Positions 45,669 through 56,134 of a DNA stretch of 64,000 bases are shown here, one piece after another (within the stretch, counting starts at the first letter, position 1; every line of letters begins with the position of its first letter). The stretch is taken from positions 43,949 to 107,948 of the forward strand of contig QANZ01011436.1 of assembly GCA_003254925.1 (NCBI GenBank), given 5' to 3'. The DNA comes from Chamaecrista fasciculata (taxonomy: Eukaryota; Streptophyta; Magnoliopsida; Fabales; Fabaceae). Both the position numbers and the translations under genes were made by a program. The notes below the pieces were generated by a model. The model ran no database searches. It was not told where the DNA came from and worked only from the letters and a program-made list of their open reading frames with translations.

Positions 45669-48173
45669 GGGTAAATTACACTTTGGTATCCTGTTCTATG
45701 GACCAATTTCACTTTGGTACTCTATTATTTCAAATGTGACACTTTGGTACCTGTTCTTTGCACCAATAACACTTTGGTATCATGTCTTTCAAAAGTAATA
45801 TTTTGGTACCCTGTTCGTTGCACCGTTGACACTTTGGTACCATGTTCTATGGATTAATTTCACTTTGGTATCCTGCTATTTATTACCTTGTTCTATTTTT
45901 TTAGGAGTAAACTCCCAAATTGGTCCCTGAATTATTGGGTCGCTGACAGATTGGTCCCTGAATTAAGGAAATTGACAAATAGGTCCCCGAATTTTACAAA
46001 CGTTAGTCAAATTGGTCCTTCTGTTAAATGTCCGTTAACCAACCAGCTGACGTCAGCAGATGGAAAACTGAAAAAAAAACGCCACATATGCTTGATTTGC
46101 CACATAAGCATTAATAATTTAAAAAAAAACATTTCCTTCAAAAATCAAATTGGTCCCTGAGTCATATTTTTTAGAAAAAAAAAATTATTTTTACTCACCC
46201 ATTCTTATCTCATTATTTTCAACTCCCCATCTTTTTCATCATCTTCATTCATTTTAGTCCCAAATCCAAAAAATAAAATTGTAAAGTGTCCCAAAACTCT
46301 TCCAAACATTCCAATTTAGTCCTTAAAAAATTTAAAAACCTTAAAACCTAAACCCCAAACTCTAAACCCTAAAACCCTAAACCCCAAACTCTAAACCCTA
46401 AACCCTAAAATCCTAAAACTCTAAACTCTAAAATCCCAAACCCTAAAATCTAAAACACTAAACCCTAAAAACCAAAACCATAACCCCTAAACCCCTAAAA
46501 AAATCATTCTCTTGCAATTTGGTCCTGGATCCTCAAATTTATTAAATAAGAATTAAAAAAAACATTTTGGTCCCTAAATCCTAATTTCATCATCATCTTC
46601 ATCTTCATCATCAACATCTTCATCATCGTACACATTCAATTCATCTTCATCATCAACATCTTCATCTTCATATACACTCAATTCAAAACCTCCCTCCAGA
46701 AATCCCAGAAATTCAAGAAATTCAAATCCACCTTTATCCTTCATCCCATAAATCCCAGAAATCTAGAAATCCCAAAATTCAAACCCACCTTCATCCTAAA
46801 ACCCAAAAATTCGAACAGACTCACAAAATCGCACAAACCCACCTTCACGAACCCATCTTTCAAATTCGAATAGACCCACAAATCTCATCATCTTTCAAAC
46901 CCACCTTCATCTTTCAAATTCGAACAAACGCACAAAATCTCTCAAACCGCACAAAATCGCACAAATCTGTCGTCGACGAACGCGCCGATCTCCCATGCTC
47001 GCGACCCAAACCTTTCGTCGACGAACACTGCTCGTGAACCACCAGTTTCTACCGGAAAAGAGGATGTGAGTTGGAAGAAGAAGAATGTATGAATGAAAGG
47101 ATGGATGTATGAATGAGAATTGGTGAAATGATGAATGTATAAGATACCCAGAAACAAGAAGAAGGAAGAAGAAGAAGAAGACCTTGCGTATTTTTTAATT
47201 TTGTTTGGTGAAATCCATTAAAACCCCCACTTGTTTATTTTTTCTTTTGTTTTGATCCTACTAAACTATAGGGTTTTAGGGTTTAGGATTTTAGGGTTTA
47301 GGGTTTTAGGGTTTTCGAGTTTAGGATTTAGGGTTTAGGTTTTAGGGTTTTTAATACTTTTAAGGACTAAATTGGAATGTTTGGAAGAGTTTTAGGACAC
47401 TTTACAATTTTAGGAATTTAGGGTTTTAGGGTTTAGGGTTTAGGGTTTAGGATTTTAGGGTTTAGAATTTTAGGGTTTAGGGTTTAGAGTTTGGGGTTTA
47501 AGTTTTAGGGTTTTCAATACTTTTATGGACTAAATTGGAATGTTTGGTAGATTTTTGGGACACTTTACAATTTTATTTTTTGGATTTGGGACTAAAATGA
47601 ATGAAGATGATGAAAAAGAGGGGGACATGAAAACAATGGGATAAGAATGGGTGAGTAAAAATTAAATTTATTTTTTTTGAAAAAAAATATAACTCAGGGA
47701 CCAATTTGAATTTTGAAGGAAATATTTTTTTTTAAGTATTAATGTTTACGTGGCATATCCTGCACAATTGGTTTTTTTTTTCTTCTAGTTTTTCAACTGC
47801 TGACATGGCACTTAACGTGCCACGTCAGCAGTTAACGACCACGTCAGCAGGTTGGCTAACAGTGACTTCACGGAAGGACCAATTTGACTAACGTTAGTAA
47901 AATTCGGGGACCTATTTGTCAATTTCCTTAATTCAGGGACCAATTTGTCAGCGAGCCAATAATCCAGGGACCAATTTGGGAGTTTACTCATTTTTTTAGG
48001 GTACCAAAGTGTTAAGAGTGCAAAGAACAGAGTACCAAATTGTCACTTTTGAAAGAACAGGATATCAAAGTATCATTTTTGAAAGAACATGGTACCAAAA
48101 TGTCACTTTTGAAAGAACAAGGTATCAAAGTGAAATTAGTCCATAAAACAGGGTACCAAAGTGTAATTTACCC
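45669..48173. mobile_element. GGTACC-type foldback, split by telomere-like foldback copy 3
   Basis: The left half is 45669-45894 (GGGTAAATTACACTTTGGTA) and the right half 48000-48173, ending CAAAGTGTAATTTACCC. A 9-bp duplication flanks it (ATAAAGAAA at 45660-45668, AAAAAGAAA at 48174-48182, one mismatch). The paralogous uninterrupted site AAAAAGAAA exists once at 56294-56302 in the segmental-duplication partner, confirming the boundaries. Confidence 0.85.
45905..47989. mobile_element. Telomere-like foldback element, copy 3, nested
   Basis: Ends GAGTAAACTC and GAGTTTACTC, flanked by a perfect 10-bp duplication ATTTTTTTAG (45895-45904 and 47990-47999). It sits inside the GGTACC foldback, so it is the younger of the two. 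CCCTAAA-like repeats lie at 46329-46499 and TTTAGGG-like repeats at 47271-47510. The left subterminal hairpin has collapsed to AGCTGACGTCAGCA, while the right one is retained (about 47797-47833). The centre (46560-47200) is GAA/TTC-rich and non-coding as far as I can see. Confidence 0.85.
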
Positions 48174-48660
48174 AAAAAGAAAACTATTATGTTTTAAAAT
48201 AATATAAAAAGAAATACTATGGGTCTGTGAAGTTTTTCTTAATTATTCTTTACTAAATTTATTGTATTGAATATTCAATATAAATATTATATGATTGATG
48301 ATTCAGGAAAGTGATGATTAGAAAATCTTAAACCATATCATTTAAATATAATATAACGGATAAGATATGATATAAGATATAAGATATTTTTGAAAAAAAA
48401 TTAATTTTTCTTAACATTATGTTAAGTTATTTTCTTTCTTTTTTTTATCACACAAAGATAAGTCTTAAAATCATTTATATTTTTGTTTATAAATTTTTTA
48501 ATATAATTTTATTTATATATTTTTATGATAATTTATATTTAATATTTATTAATCATAATTAATTATAAAAAAAATTAAATAATATTTTAGTCCCTATAGT
48601 TATATTAAGCTACTCAGTCCTTATAATTTCATTTTGTTAACTCAATCCGTACAATTTCAA

Positions 48661-48930
48661 GTCTATCATAATACCAACCCTCTTTTCGCGACTAACTTAT
48701 CCTTCTTTCGGCTATCACACTTGAACAAACCCAGAGCCTTATTAGTAGCGTCTTCTTCTCACAGAACCCCTTCGAACCCCCAAAACACAGGAATTTCAAT
48801 TGATCAAATTTTTATTTTAGGAACGGTCAAGGATTGCGAAGTAGATGGAAGAAGAACAGTGGGGAGGGACGAGAGAGAGAACAGTGGGGAGGAAGAAGAA
48901 AAACAATGGCTAAAATATGAATTTCAATCC
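48661..48930 (+). pseudogene. Possible gene fragment with plastid-transit-like composition
   Basis: Just past the end of duplication copy 1, the plus strand reads NPLFATNLSFFRLSHLNKPR followed by LLVASSSHRTPSNPQ. This Ser/Arg-rich, acid-poor stretch resembles a chloroplast transit peptide, then gives way to GRRTVGRDERENSGEEEE and a stop at 48931-48933. No ATG begins this frame and no downstream exon is seen before the gap. A captured or truncated first exon is possible; a chance open frame is equally possible. Confidence 0.25.
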
Positions 48931-49165
48931 TAAATTATTTGGACAAAATAACAATTTAGCCCAACACAAGAATGAGTATTTCCAAAATGGTCCAATATTG
49001 AGGTAAATGACCATTTTGCCCTTTGTGATTGGTGATTGAATGTATTAGAGTATAGGTAATTATAGGTTTATGTATAGGGGTATAAGTGTAATTGAGTGTG
49101 TTTGATTATTTAAAAATCATGATTATAATTGAATCAGGAAAAAAACGTAAACGAACATGTTTATT

Positions 49166-49365
49166 NNNNNNNNNNNNNNNNNNNNNNNNNNNNNNNNNNN
49201 NNNNNNNNNNNNNNNNNNNNNNNNNNNNNNNNNNNNNNNNNNNNNNNNNNNNNNNNNNNNNNNNNNNNNNNNNNNNNNNNNNNNNNNNNNNNNNNNNNNN
49301 NNNNNNNNNNNNNNNNNNNNNNNNNNNNNNNNNNNNNNNNNNNNNNNNNNNNNNNNNNNNNNNNN
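49166..49365. other. Assembly gap (200 N)
   Basis: Exactly 200 unresolved bases between the two segmental-duplication copies. The round length suggests an arbitrary spacer. Confidence 0.95.
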
Positions 49366-49819
49366 TTTTTTTTTTTTTATGGTTTGATTTCTTGGTTTTT
49401 GGCTTTTTGCCTCGTATTATAAAAAAAAAAAATACAAATTTTGCAAAAGAAAATTAATGAACACCAAGATTTGAAATTTAATTAATAAAAACTCGATTCT
49501 TATATTATTATATTCATGAAATACAATTGATAAATGTCAACATAGATTGTAAGATTTATCTTTGTAAATTGAGTGTTATTAAAAGTCTTTGTAAAAGTCT
49601 AATGCTTTAAAGAGCTGCCTTGAATTGTGCCTCGCCATTCTACGTACTAAAGTAGTCAATATAAACTATTGAAAAATTCAGGCCAAAAAAAAAAACTGTT
49701 GAAAAATATTATTCTAGAAATATTGAAAAATAAAATAATCAGAGAGAGGATATAAGGAAAACACGAAGGGAGCATAACAATTCCATTTATACATGCAATC
49801 TTTGTTGGGATTTCAATAA
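49366..49819. other. Spacer between duplication copies
   Basis: AT-rich DNA starting with a poly-T tract next to the gap. No gene is seen. Confidence 0.4.
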
Positions 49820-50708
49820 AGGTGCTCATTATATATGAGAATATATAAATTTTAAAATATCTAAAAAATCTAATATAATATTATTTTTTGGTACAAAATC
49901 TAATATGATATTTTAAAAATTAATTCCAATTTTAAAAGATAATATCTCAAATAGATCTTGTGCGTAACAGAAAATTTAATTTAAAATTAAATAATCTTCC
50001 TAAATAAATGAGCTTAGTAACTAATAAAGTCCGGCACAAATTGATAGATAGTTGGGTTTCTTGAGCATGATGTCCTGAGTTCAATCGAGATCGTATGACG
50101 AAAAGACTTTGTTAATAGAGGCAAAACTCACTTCGACGATCTTTATACTTTGATAAAGATTAGTCTCTAGTTGCCGACTAAAAGATACCGCCTAATTCTT
50201 AACAAAAAAAAATGAACTTAGCAACATCTAAACAAAAATAATAATGAAATATGCTAACAATAAATAATTAATTAATTTTGAATAACATCTTCACCAATTT
50301 TCATTGAGTGAAAATGTTATTCTTTGTCATGATCCTCCTCCATTCACAGTAACCCTATATATATAAATTGAATTGAAAATTTAAAAAAGTGACTGAGCAG
50401 AGCACACTGTATATGATAGGTCATAGGACCAAGAAATAGAGTAAAAAGAGAGATACCACTGGAGAGAAACTTCATAGAGAAAACAGGGGAAAAGATAAAG
50501 CGAGGAAGTGCAACTTCGATTGCTAGAAGAAAGGTTACATAATTATGTAGAAGTCTCCAACAGGGTTTTTTATTTAAATAATACAAAAACAAAAATTAAT
50601 CACCGGTATAAGATTTTTTTTTTCTTATTTCCCAGGATGGGATACGCGTTACCCGGACTCGACTTCAGACTCTGCCAGCCACGTGGCACCGGCTGATTAA
50701 AAATGACA

Positions 50709-50821
50709 CTGAAATCGCGTCAGACTGGCCCGATTTCAGAGTCTCTGAAATCGCGCCAGTCTGGCGCGATTTTAGTGTGCAGACTGCACGGTCTGCACAC
50801 TGCAGACCGTGCAGTCTGCAC
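50709..50821. repeat. Cluster of three strong palindromes
   Basis: Palindrome 1: 50709-50739, CTGAAATCG...CGATTTCAG. Palindrome 2: 50745-50775, 15-bp arms starting CTGAAATCGCGCCAG with a one-base loop and one mismatch. Palindrome 3: 50777-50821, 21-bp perfect arms starting GTGCAGACTGCACGGTCTGC around a 3-base loop. GC-rich against a background of nearly pure AT. The cluster lies about 570 bp beyond the stop codon of the mobile domain gene. Confidence 0.85.
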
Positions 50822-51386
50822 GTAATTTAATTTTTTTATTTTTATTTTTTTTTGCCTGGCTTTTTTTTTTATTTAAATTATTAAATTAAAAACTTTTTTT
50901 TTTATTTTCTGTACTTTTTTAATTTCTGTTTTTTAATTAATTAAATTAATATTTTCTTTAAAATGAACTTAATAAAATTAATTTAATTTAAATATTATTT
51001 TAAAAAATTAAAAAAGAAATTATTTAATGAAGAATAATTATAAAATATAAAATATACTAATTAAAAAATATAAAATATTTATGTAATAAATTTTAATAAT
51101 AAAAACTAATAAGCAAAAATATTTTCTACTAATAAAATTAAATAAATTAATCATTTCAACTAATAAAGTTAATTTAAAAATATATTATTTAATTAAATTA
51201 ATTAAATTTAAAGTAAATAAACTTTGTTTTATTTTTTAGAAAATTCAAATTATTTATATGATTTTTATAACATAAATTATCTATCATTTAAAAAATATAA
51301 GAACAATAATCATAACTCTTTTAATGATATAAATACATAAGAACAATAATCAAAACTACATAAAATTAAAAATAAAGAAATGAAAT

Positions 51387-53977
51387 TTAATCATCTTCGT
51401 CGTCGTTTTCCTCCTGCTGCTGCCATTCCGGCGGCCACTGCGGCGGCCCATGCTCCGGGCAAGACCCATACACCACCTTCTCCCCATTCTCTGGCCAATG
51501 CCACCCTGGGCATATGTAGCAAGTTTTACTCTTTCTGACACGTTTGTTTGCTACAGCCTTGCCTTTACCTCTGTGACCTCCCTGATGACCTTGATGCCTG
51601 TCATCTGCCTCTCCTGATAGGGACTGTGGCAGTGGAAAGGGCTGCACCTGTCTGTCAACATGAGCATCACCGATGCGTAGAGGAGCGTTGTTCATAAGAA
51701 ACTCGCTCATGAAGCCCGGCTGAATAGTAATGCCCTGCTGATAAGTAGGACTCGTCATCGGCAAAGAATATGGGGGCGGAGTAAGAAAACCCCCCTGTGA
51801 CGAATCTGGCATACCAAACATCGAGGTCTGCTGCACATCAAACATCGATGCCTGCTGCATAGCAAACATCGATGCCTGCTGCATATCAAACATCGATGGC
51901 ATCGGTGTCGAAGGTCCAGGCAGCTGGGATGATGAAGGACCAGGTCCAGGCAGGTGGGATGATGAAGGACCAGGCATATGGGATGGAGCAGGAGTAGACA
52001 CGTGCGTCGACGGAGCAGGAGTAGACACGTGCGTCGACGGAGCAGGAGTAGACACGTGCGTCGACGGACCGGGAGTAGGCACGTGTATCGAAGGACCAGC
52101 ATAACTTGAATGCCGAGATGACTCCTCTGGCTCTTGAGGTGCATTCGATGGCTGACAGAAGGAGTGTCTCGGTGGCTGCTGGTGCCTCGGTGGTTGCGGA
52201 TTTGGTGGTGGCGGCTCCTGATTGAAAATATTTTTTTTCGGGCGTCTTGCGGAAAGAAACCCGAGCCGCCACTTTTTTTTCTTCGGCGGTGGCTGAGATG
52301 GAACGAGCTCTGCCGGCTGAACCTCTGGTCTGAGGGGTGCATAGACATGCTCCTCCAGCATGTGGGCATGCTGCTCACCTAATGCCCCCTTCAGATCTTT
52401 GCAGATGGCATTGACTCGATGGCTGAAGTCGGGATAGTTATCAGCATTGCGAGCCATTTCTTCTAAGTGGTCCAGTCCATCAACCTGTATCAAGGCATAA
52501 ACAAAATGAATATACGACAATGGTATTTAAAGAAATGAACATAATAAATTGATTATGATTTATTTACCGCATAAACGCTTGATCCACTAGTGGGGTCCAT
52601 CCACCGTCTCGTGATGCGTCTGTACCATTGCCAGTATTCAGAATTTCTGGTCAATGGCCTCGCCGGCTGATCCCCACGGAAGACCCTATCGTGACGTTGC
52701 CCCCAGTAGACTACGAACTGTTGAAGGTACACACTCCAATTAGTGTCTACTCGACCCCTGAGGTCTCTTCCGTGGAAGCCCATTGCGTCTAAGTTTACAG
52801 CCGGGTCTGGAATGTGCTGCTCCATCCCGAACTGGCGTAGCGTCCTATCAACATGGTGCCACTCCACAATATGCATGCAAAGGAGTGGGCACGAGGACCG
52901 CCAGACGGCAGAATGCTCTAAACAATAAGCTGGAATAAGAGCCCGCACTGCATCACTGCGATATGGCTGCCAAACAAACTGAAAAAACAAATCGTAAGTA
53001 TGATATACTGAAGATTATAAGTATACAATATATTAATATAGTTGTACATACATCATTTTGGCGAGACATATCAAACCATCGGCGATACCACCGCGTGGCT
53101 CGATCTGGTGGTTGAAAATTTCGGTGCACGTTGCCCCACCTGCATAATGAAAAGCATTAGTATAACACCCCTAAAAATTATAATGTTAATACAATGCAAA
53201 GAATAGAATAAATATACAATTAAACACATACCGAAATGCCAATGGTGGAGGTGGAACGTTTGCCGTCGCATAGATGTCTCCTATTGTTGGTCGACTAGGA
53301 GCCAATGATGGGAATCGATCCCAAGCCCATACGTGCAGCAGTGTTAGGCAACCACTGATCTCGATGGCGTCGGGATTAGTGGCATGACACATTTGGTGGT
53401 ACAAGTGTGCCAATATCGCAGCACCCCAAGCGTATCGCCCGCACTCGTCGAGGTCCCGGAGGAACTGGAGGTACATGAGCCCTACGAGATGCCCTGAATG
53501 GTCAGGCATCAACCATCCGCCTATCATCCGTAGTATATATGCTCGTGTGAACCGTACCAACTGCTCCTCTGTGGGATTGGGGGGAAGCACCCCAAATCTC
53601 TTCGTCAACCAACCGATCCGTACCTGCTGGCCGGACATTTCATTATCAAGGGGCATTTCACCCAACAGTTCTTCGGCCAGCTGCCTCCAATTGTGATTTG
53701 TGGGACCAATAACTGGAGCCCCATCAACAGGCAGTCCCAGCTGGACTGCGACATCCTGGAGAGTGATTGTGCACTCTCCCTGCGGAAAATGAAAGGTGTG
53801 GGTCTCCAGCCGCCATCGCTCGATCAAAGCGGAAACGAGGGGTGGCTCATACACAAATGGGACCACCCGAGAGATCCCATAGAATCCTGCTCGCACCAAA
53901 TGAGGGACTATTTCAAGAGGTGGGGCAACTCCAATCTGCTGACTGAAGGTGCATCGCCGTGTAATTAGTGTGCGATC
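51387..53977 (-). CDS. MAIN-like plant mobile domain (PMD) protein; 5' exon not resolved
   Basis: Minus-strand exons with clean GT-AG joins: 53232-53977, 53052-53139, 52568-52978 and 51387-52484. Together they give an uninterrupted 780-residue frame. The aminotransferase-like plant mobile domain is evident from blocks such as FVYEPPLVSALIERWRLETH, FPQGECTITLQDVAVQLGLP, WLTKRFGVLPPN, GGWLMPDHSGHLVGLMYLQF and ISGCLTLLHVWAWDRF. The last exon is Pro/Ser-rich with four PSTHVSTPA-like and four MFDMQQAS-like tandem repeats. It ends with a short Cys/His cluster (CYIC...CPEH) and an acidic DDEDD tail. Database entries of this family are often labelled serine/threonine-protein phosphatase 7 long form. 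PMD genes occur both in transposons and as host genes (MAIN, MAIL1) acting in silencing. The location inside a DNA insertion favours a transposon gene. The N-terminal exon before GAT at 53977 was not found. Confidence 0.82.
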
Positions 53978-54590
53978 CTGCAAGATGAGAGTAGAGTGGT
54001 TAAAAAAATAGCATTTTGTTAACGTTAGCAACTCATTAATCCAATCCCTCCCTAGCATCAACAACAACACTAGACAAAACATTAATTGAGGAAGGTGGGG
54101 AGTTTGCAACTTATCCAAGAGGACCCATTTTTGTGTCAGACAAATTGACAAGACAATAAGCTGCCAAGTTAACGGATCTAGGGATCCAACTAAAGCTACA
54201 ACCATCTAAAGAACTGGAAACACAAAAAATAAAACAGACCAGATCGACACCGTGAGATCCTAGATCCAGAACGCTGCCGCCACAAAACCTACCGTAGAAA
54301 ACAAACGGACACCAGCAAAGAGCACACAGATCTGGGAATGAAAACCGCCAAAAACACCTAAACTTGAAAACCACCGCCGCAGAAAACACACAGAAAAGAG
54401 TACCGTCACAGAAGGCCAAAGTTGAGAGGCACCGCCAATAACTCTAATATGAAATATGATGAAATCTCTCATGAAAAAGATGGGTGATTCCTCATAGAGA
54501 GGGGTTTGTGGGAAAACTCGACTCTTGAGAGAGATATTTTTAGGCGACTAAGGTTTACTATCTACTTTTGTTTTCAATGATTATTTTTTG
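53978..54590 (-). other. 5' side of the mobile domain insertion
   Basis: Presumably holds the unresolved first exon and promoter of the mobile domain gene. On the minus strand, around 54111-54200, a frame reads CSFSWIPRSVNLAAYCLVN. This vaguely resembles the end of a plant LINE-type RNase H domain (the WIPR-x-N-x-A pattern), with TATA-poor DNA upstream. The evidence is weak. Confidence 0.3.
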
Positions 54591-55801
54591 TACAATTATT
54601 AGATAGGGTAACACTTCAGAGAGTCTACCATTGTTGCAAGATATTAGTTATTAACTTATTACCCAATCAGAAGCCTTGAATGGAGTCTAAATTTATTTAT
54701 TTTATATAATACAGAGCATTTATGAAGAGAGATAAAGAAATAAAATTCTCATCTGTTCCATGAACCGTGTTCATAGCATAACCCTAAATTAAATGCGCTT
54801 AACTTTTTCTCTTTTTTAAGATTAATGAAAATATATATACACATTCTGTATGTAAGACAATATCACAATATTTACCATCCGACTAATCAAAAGACCAAGC
54901 AGAGTAAATTTAGGCTAAAGTTGTACACCAAGTGTATATATTCAACAAAATTAAATTAAGAAACCCCCTTGGATCAGATACCTACATATATATTGACCCA
55001 ATTGCAGGGTTTTGCACCCAGAGAACCATACATAATTTTACTATTCTACAAGTTAAAGACCTAAAACAAAGAATTAAGTCCATATTATGTTCAACCCTTG
55101 TAATAGACACGTACAATAGCATTACTTAAATTTATTACCTAAACACTTACAGCATCTCAATATATATCCGTCCTTCTTAATTAGCTAAAAGAAAAAGCAA
55201 TAAATTAACAATACCCATCGAACACTGGCCTATTATATATTGTTATTATTATTTGTTAATCGTAACTCCTCGTGTTTGCTTATACTTACATTGAGAATTC
55301 CAATCCCGTTAAAAGAGGAGGCTTATGTTAAATAGGCGATAGCCAACGTAAAACCTTTAGTGAATATAGATTAGTTTTCAATTGTGATTACTGATTACGG
55401 TGTGATTCAAGTTGCTTTCTTACTCTTTTCCTAGTTCGACGATACAGAACAATAATGTGACTGACGTGCGTGAGTCTAGATTGGCAAACCAAACCGTTTA
55501 AGCGAGTTTTGTGTGTTTGTTGATGTAAGAAGAAAATAATTAATTGATCAAGAAACAAGATATGCTTCCCCTGTTCCAAAAAAACAGGAAAGAAAGAAAG
55601 ATGCTTGCTATGCTATGCTATAGAAAATAACAGATTTGAATTCATCCCAAGTTCCAAACTGAAAAGCCAATTAAAATTCATCTATACATCACCATATGTA
55701 CTCTCAAAATAATCAACTGAATCTAAAGAAATAAAAAAAGAAAAAAAAAAAAAAGAAAAAGAAAACAGAAAGAACTCTGTAAATTAAAGATCCTAATTGA
55801 A

Positions 55802-56050
55802 TCAAGAAAGCACAATAGTCTCAAAGCAGTGTAGGCCATCGAACTCCGGTGCGATCCTCGGCACCGATCGGCGACGGGTTTTCTCCGGAGACGGCGTCGT
55901 TTTGGGAGGAGGATGAGGTGACTTGCGCTTCAAGTCATCATCGGAGGAAGAAGGCTTCTTCTGATTGCAATCTTGAAGGGAAGATTTGATCTGACCGTAC
56001 AATATTTCAGCGCAAAGAACATCGAAGGGGCTGAAGATTGATGAAAACAT
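55802..56050 (-). CDS. Small plant-specific protein with C-terminal PEFDGLHCFETIV motif, copy 2
   Basis: 82 residues, single exon, same length and start as the copy at 45166-45414, with Y28C, D56E and N58T differences. The intact frame in both copies, with few changes against many differences in the flanking non-coding DNA, suggests the protein is under constraint. The promoter (TATA at 56126-56134) is uninterrupted here. In copy 1 foldback DNA lies about 255 bp upstream of the ATG, so the two copies may be expressed differently. Function unknown to me. Confidence 0.82.
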   Translation of the reverse strand: MFSSIFSPFDVLCAEILYGQIKSSLQDCNQKKPSSSDDDLKRKSPHPPPKTTPSPEKTRRRSVPRIAPEFDGLHCFETIVLS

Positions 56051-56125
56051 GGTGGCGATTGGTGTTTCTTTGATTTAGAGAGAAAGATTAATGTTTCTGT
56101 TTCTTGAGGACTGACTATTGAGGAG

Positions 56126-56134
56126 TATTTATAG
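56126..56134 (-). promoter_or_regulatory. TATA box of the 82-residue protein gene, copy 2
   Basis: CTATAAATA on the minus strand, 76-84 bp upstream of the ATG, conserved with copy 1. Confidence 0.6.

Larger units (their letters stand above)
43976..48660 (+). repeat. Segmental duplication, copy 1
   Basis: Starts GGTGCTCATTATATATG and continues, apart from inserted elements and indels, in the same order and orientation as 49820-56777. It carries a copy of the 82-residue protein gene. Both copies share a SINE-like block (ATAGTTG...TTCTTAAGCATG), the GAGAGATACCAC block, TTAGATAGGGTAACACTT, and the gene with its promoter. It is interrupted by the nested foldbacks at 45669-48173. Homology stops near CGTACAATTTCAAG at 48660. 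Confidence 0.8.
50563..54593 (-). mobile_element. About 4-kb insertion carrying a plant mobile domain gene
   Basis: The boundaries come from comparison with duplication copy 1, where TCTCCAACA runs on to TTATTAGATAGGG with only about 10 bases between. In copy 2 the same flanks are separated by about 4.0 kb. The insert contains the MAIN-like gene (minus strand), a palindrome cluster at its 3' side, AT-rich DNA (50822-51386), and a 5' side region (53978-54590). I could not see convincing terminal inverted repeats, LTRs or a target duplication, so its transposon class is open. Confidence 0.65.

Noticed and set aside
50508-50696. Plus-strand short open frame at the left edge of the 4-kb insertion
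   Set aside because: It crosses the insertion boundary and has no family resemblance.
51755-52382. Alternative-frame long open frames within the mobile domain last exon
   Set aside because: Arg/Cys- or Ser-rich translations of the same tandem repeats; the spliced frame with PMD blocks is clearly the coding one.
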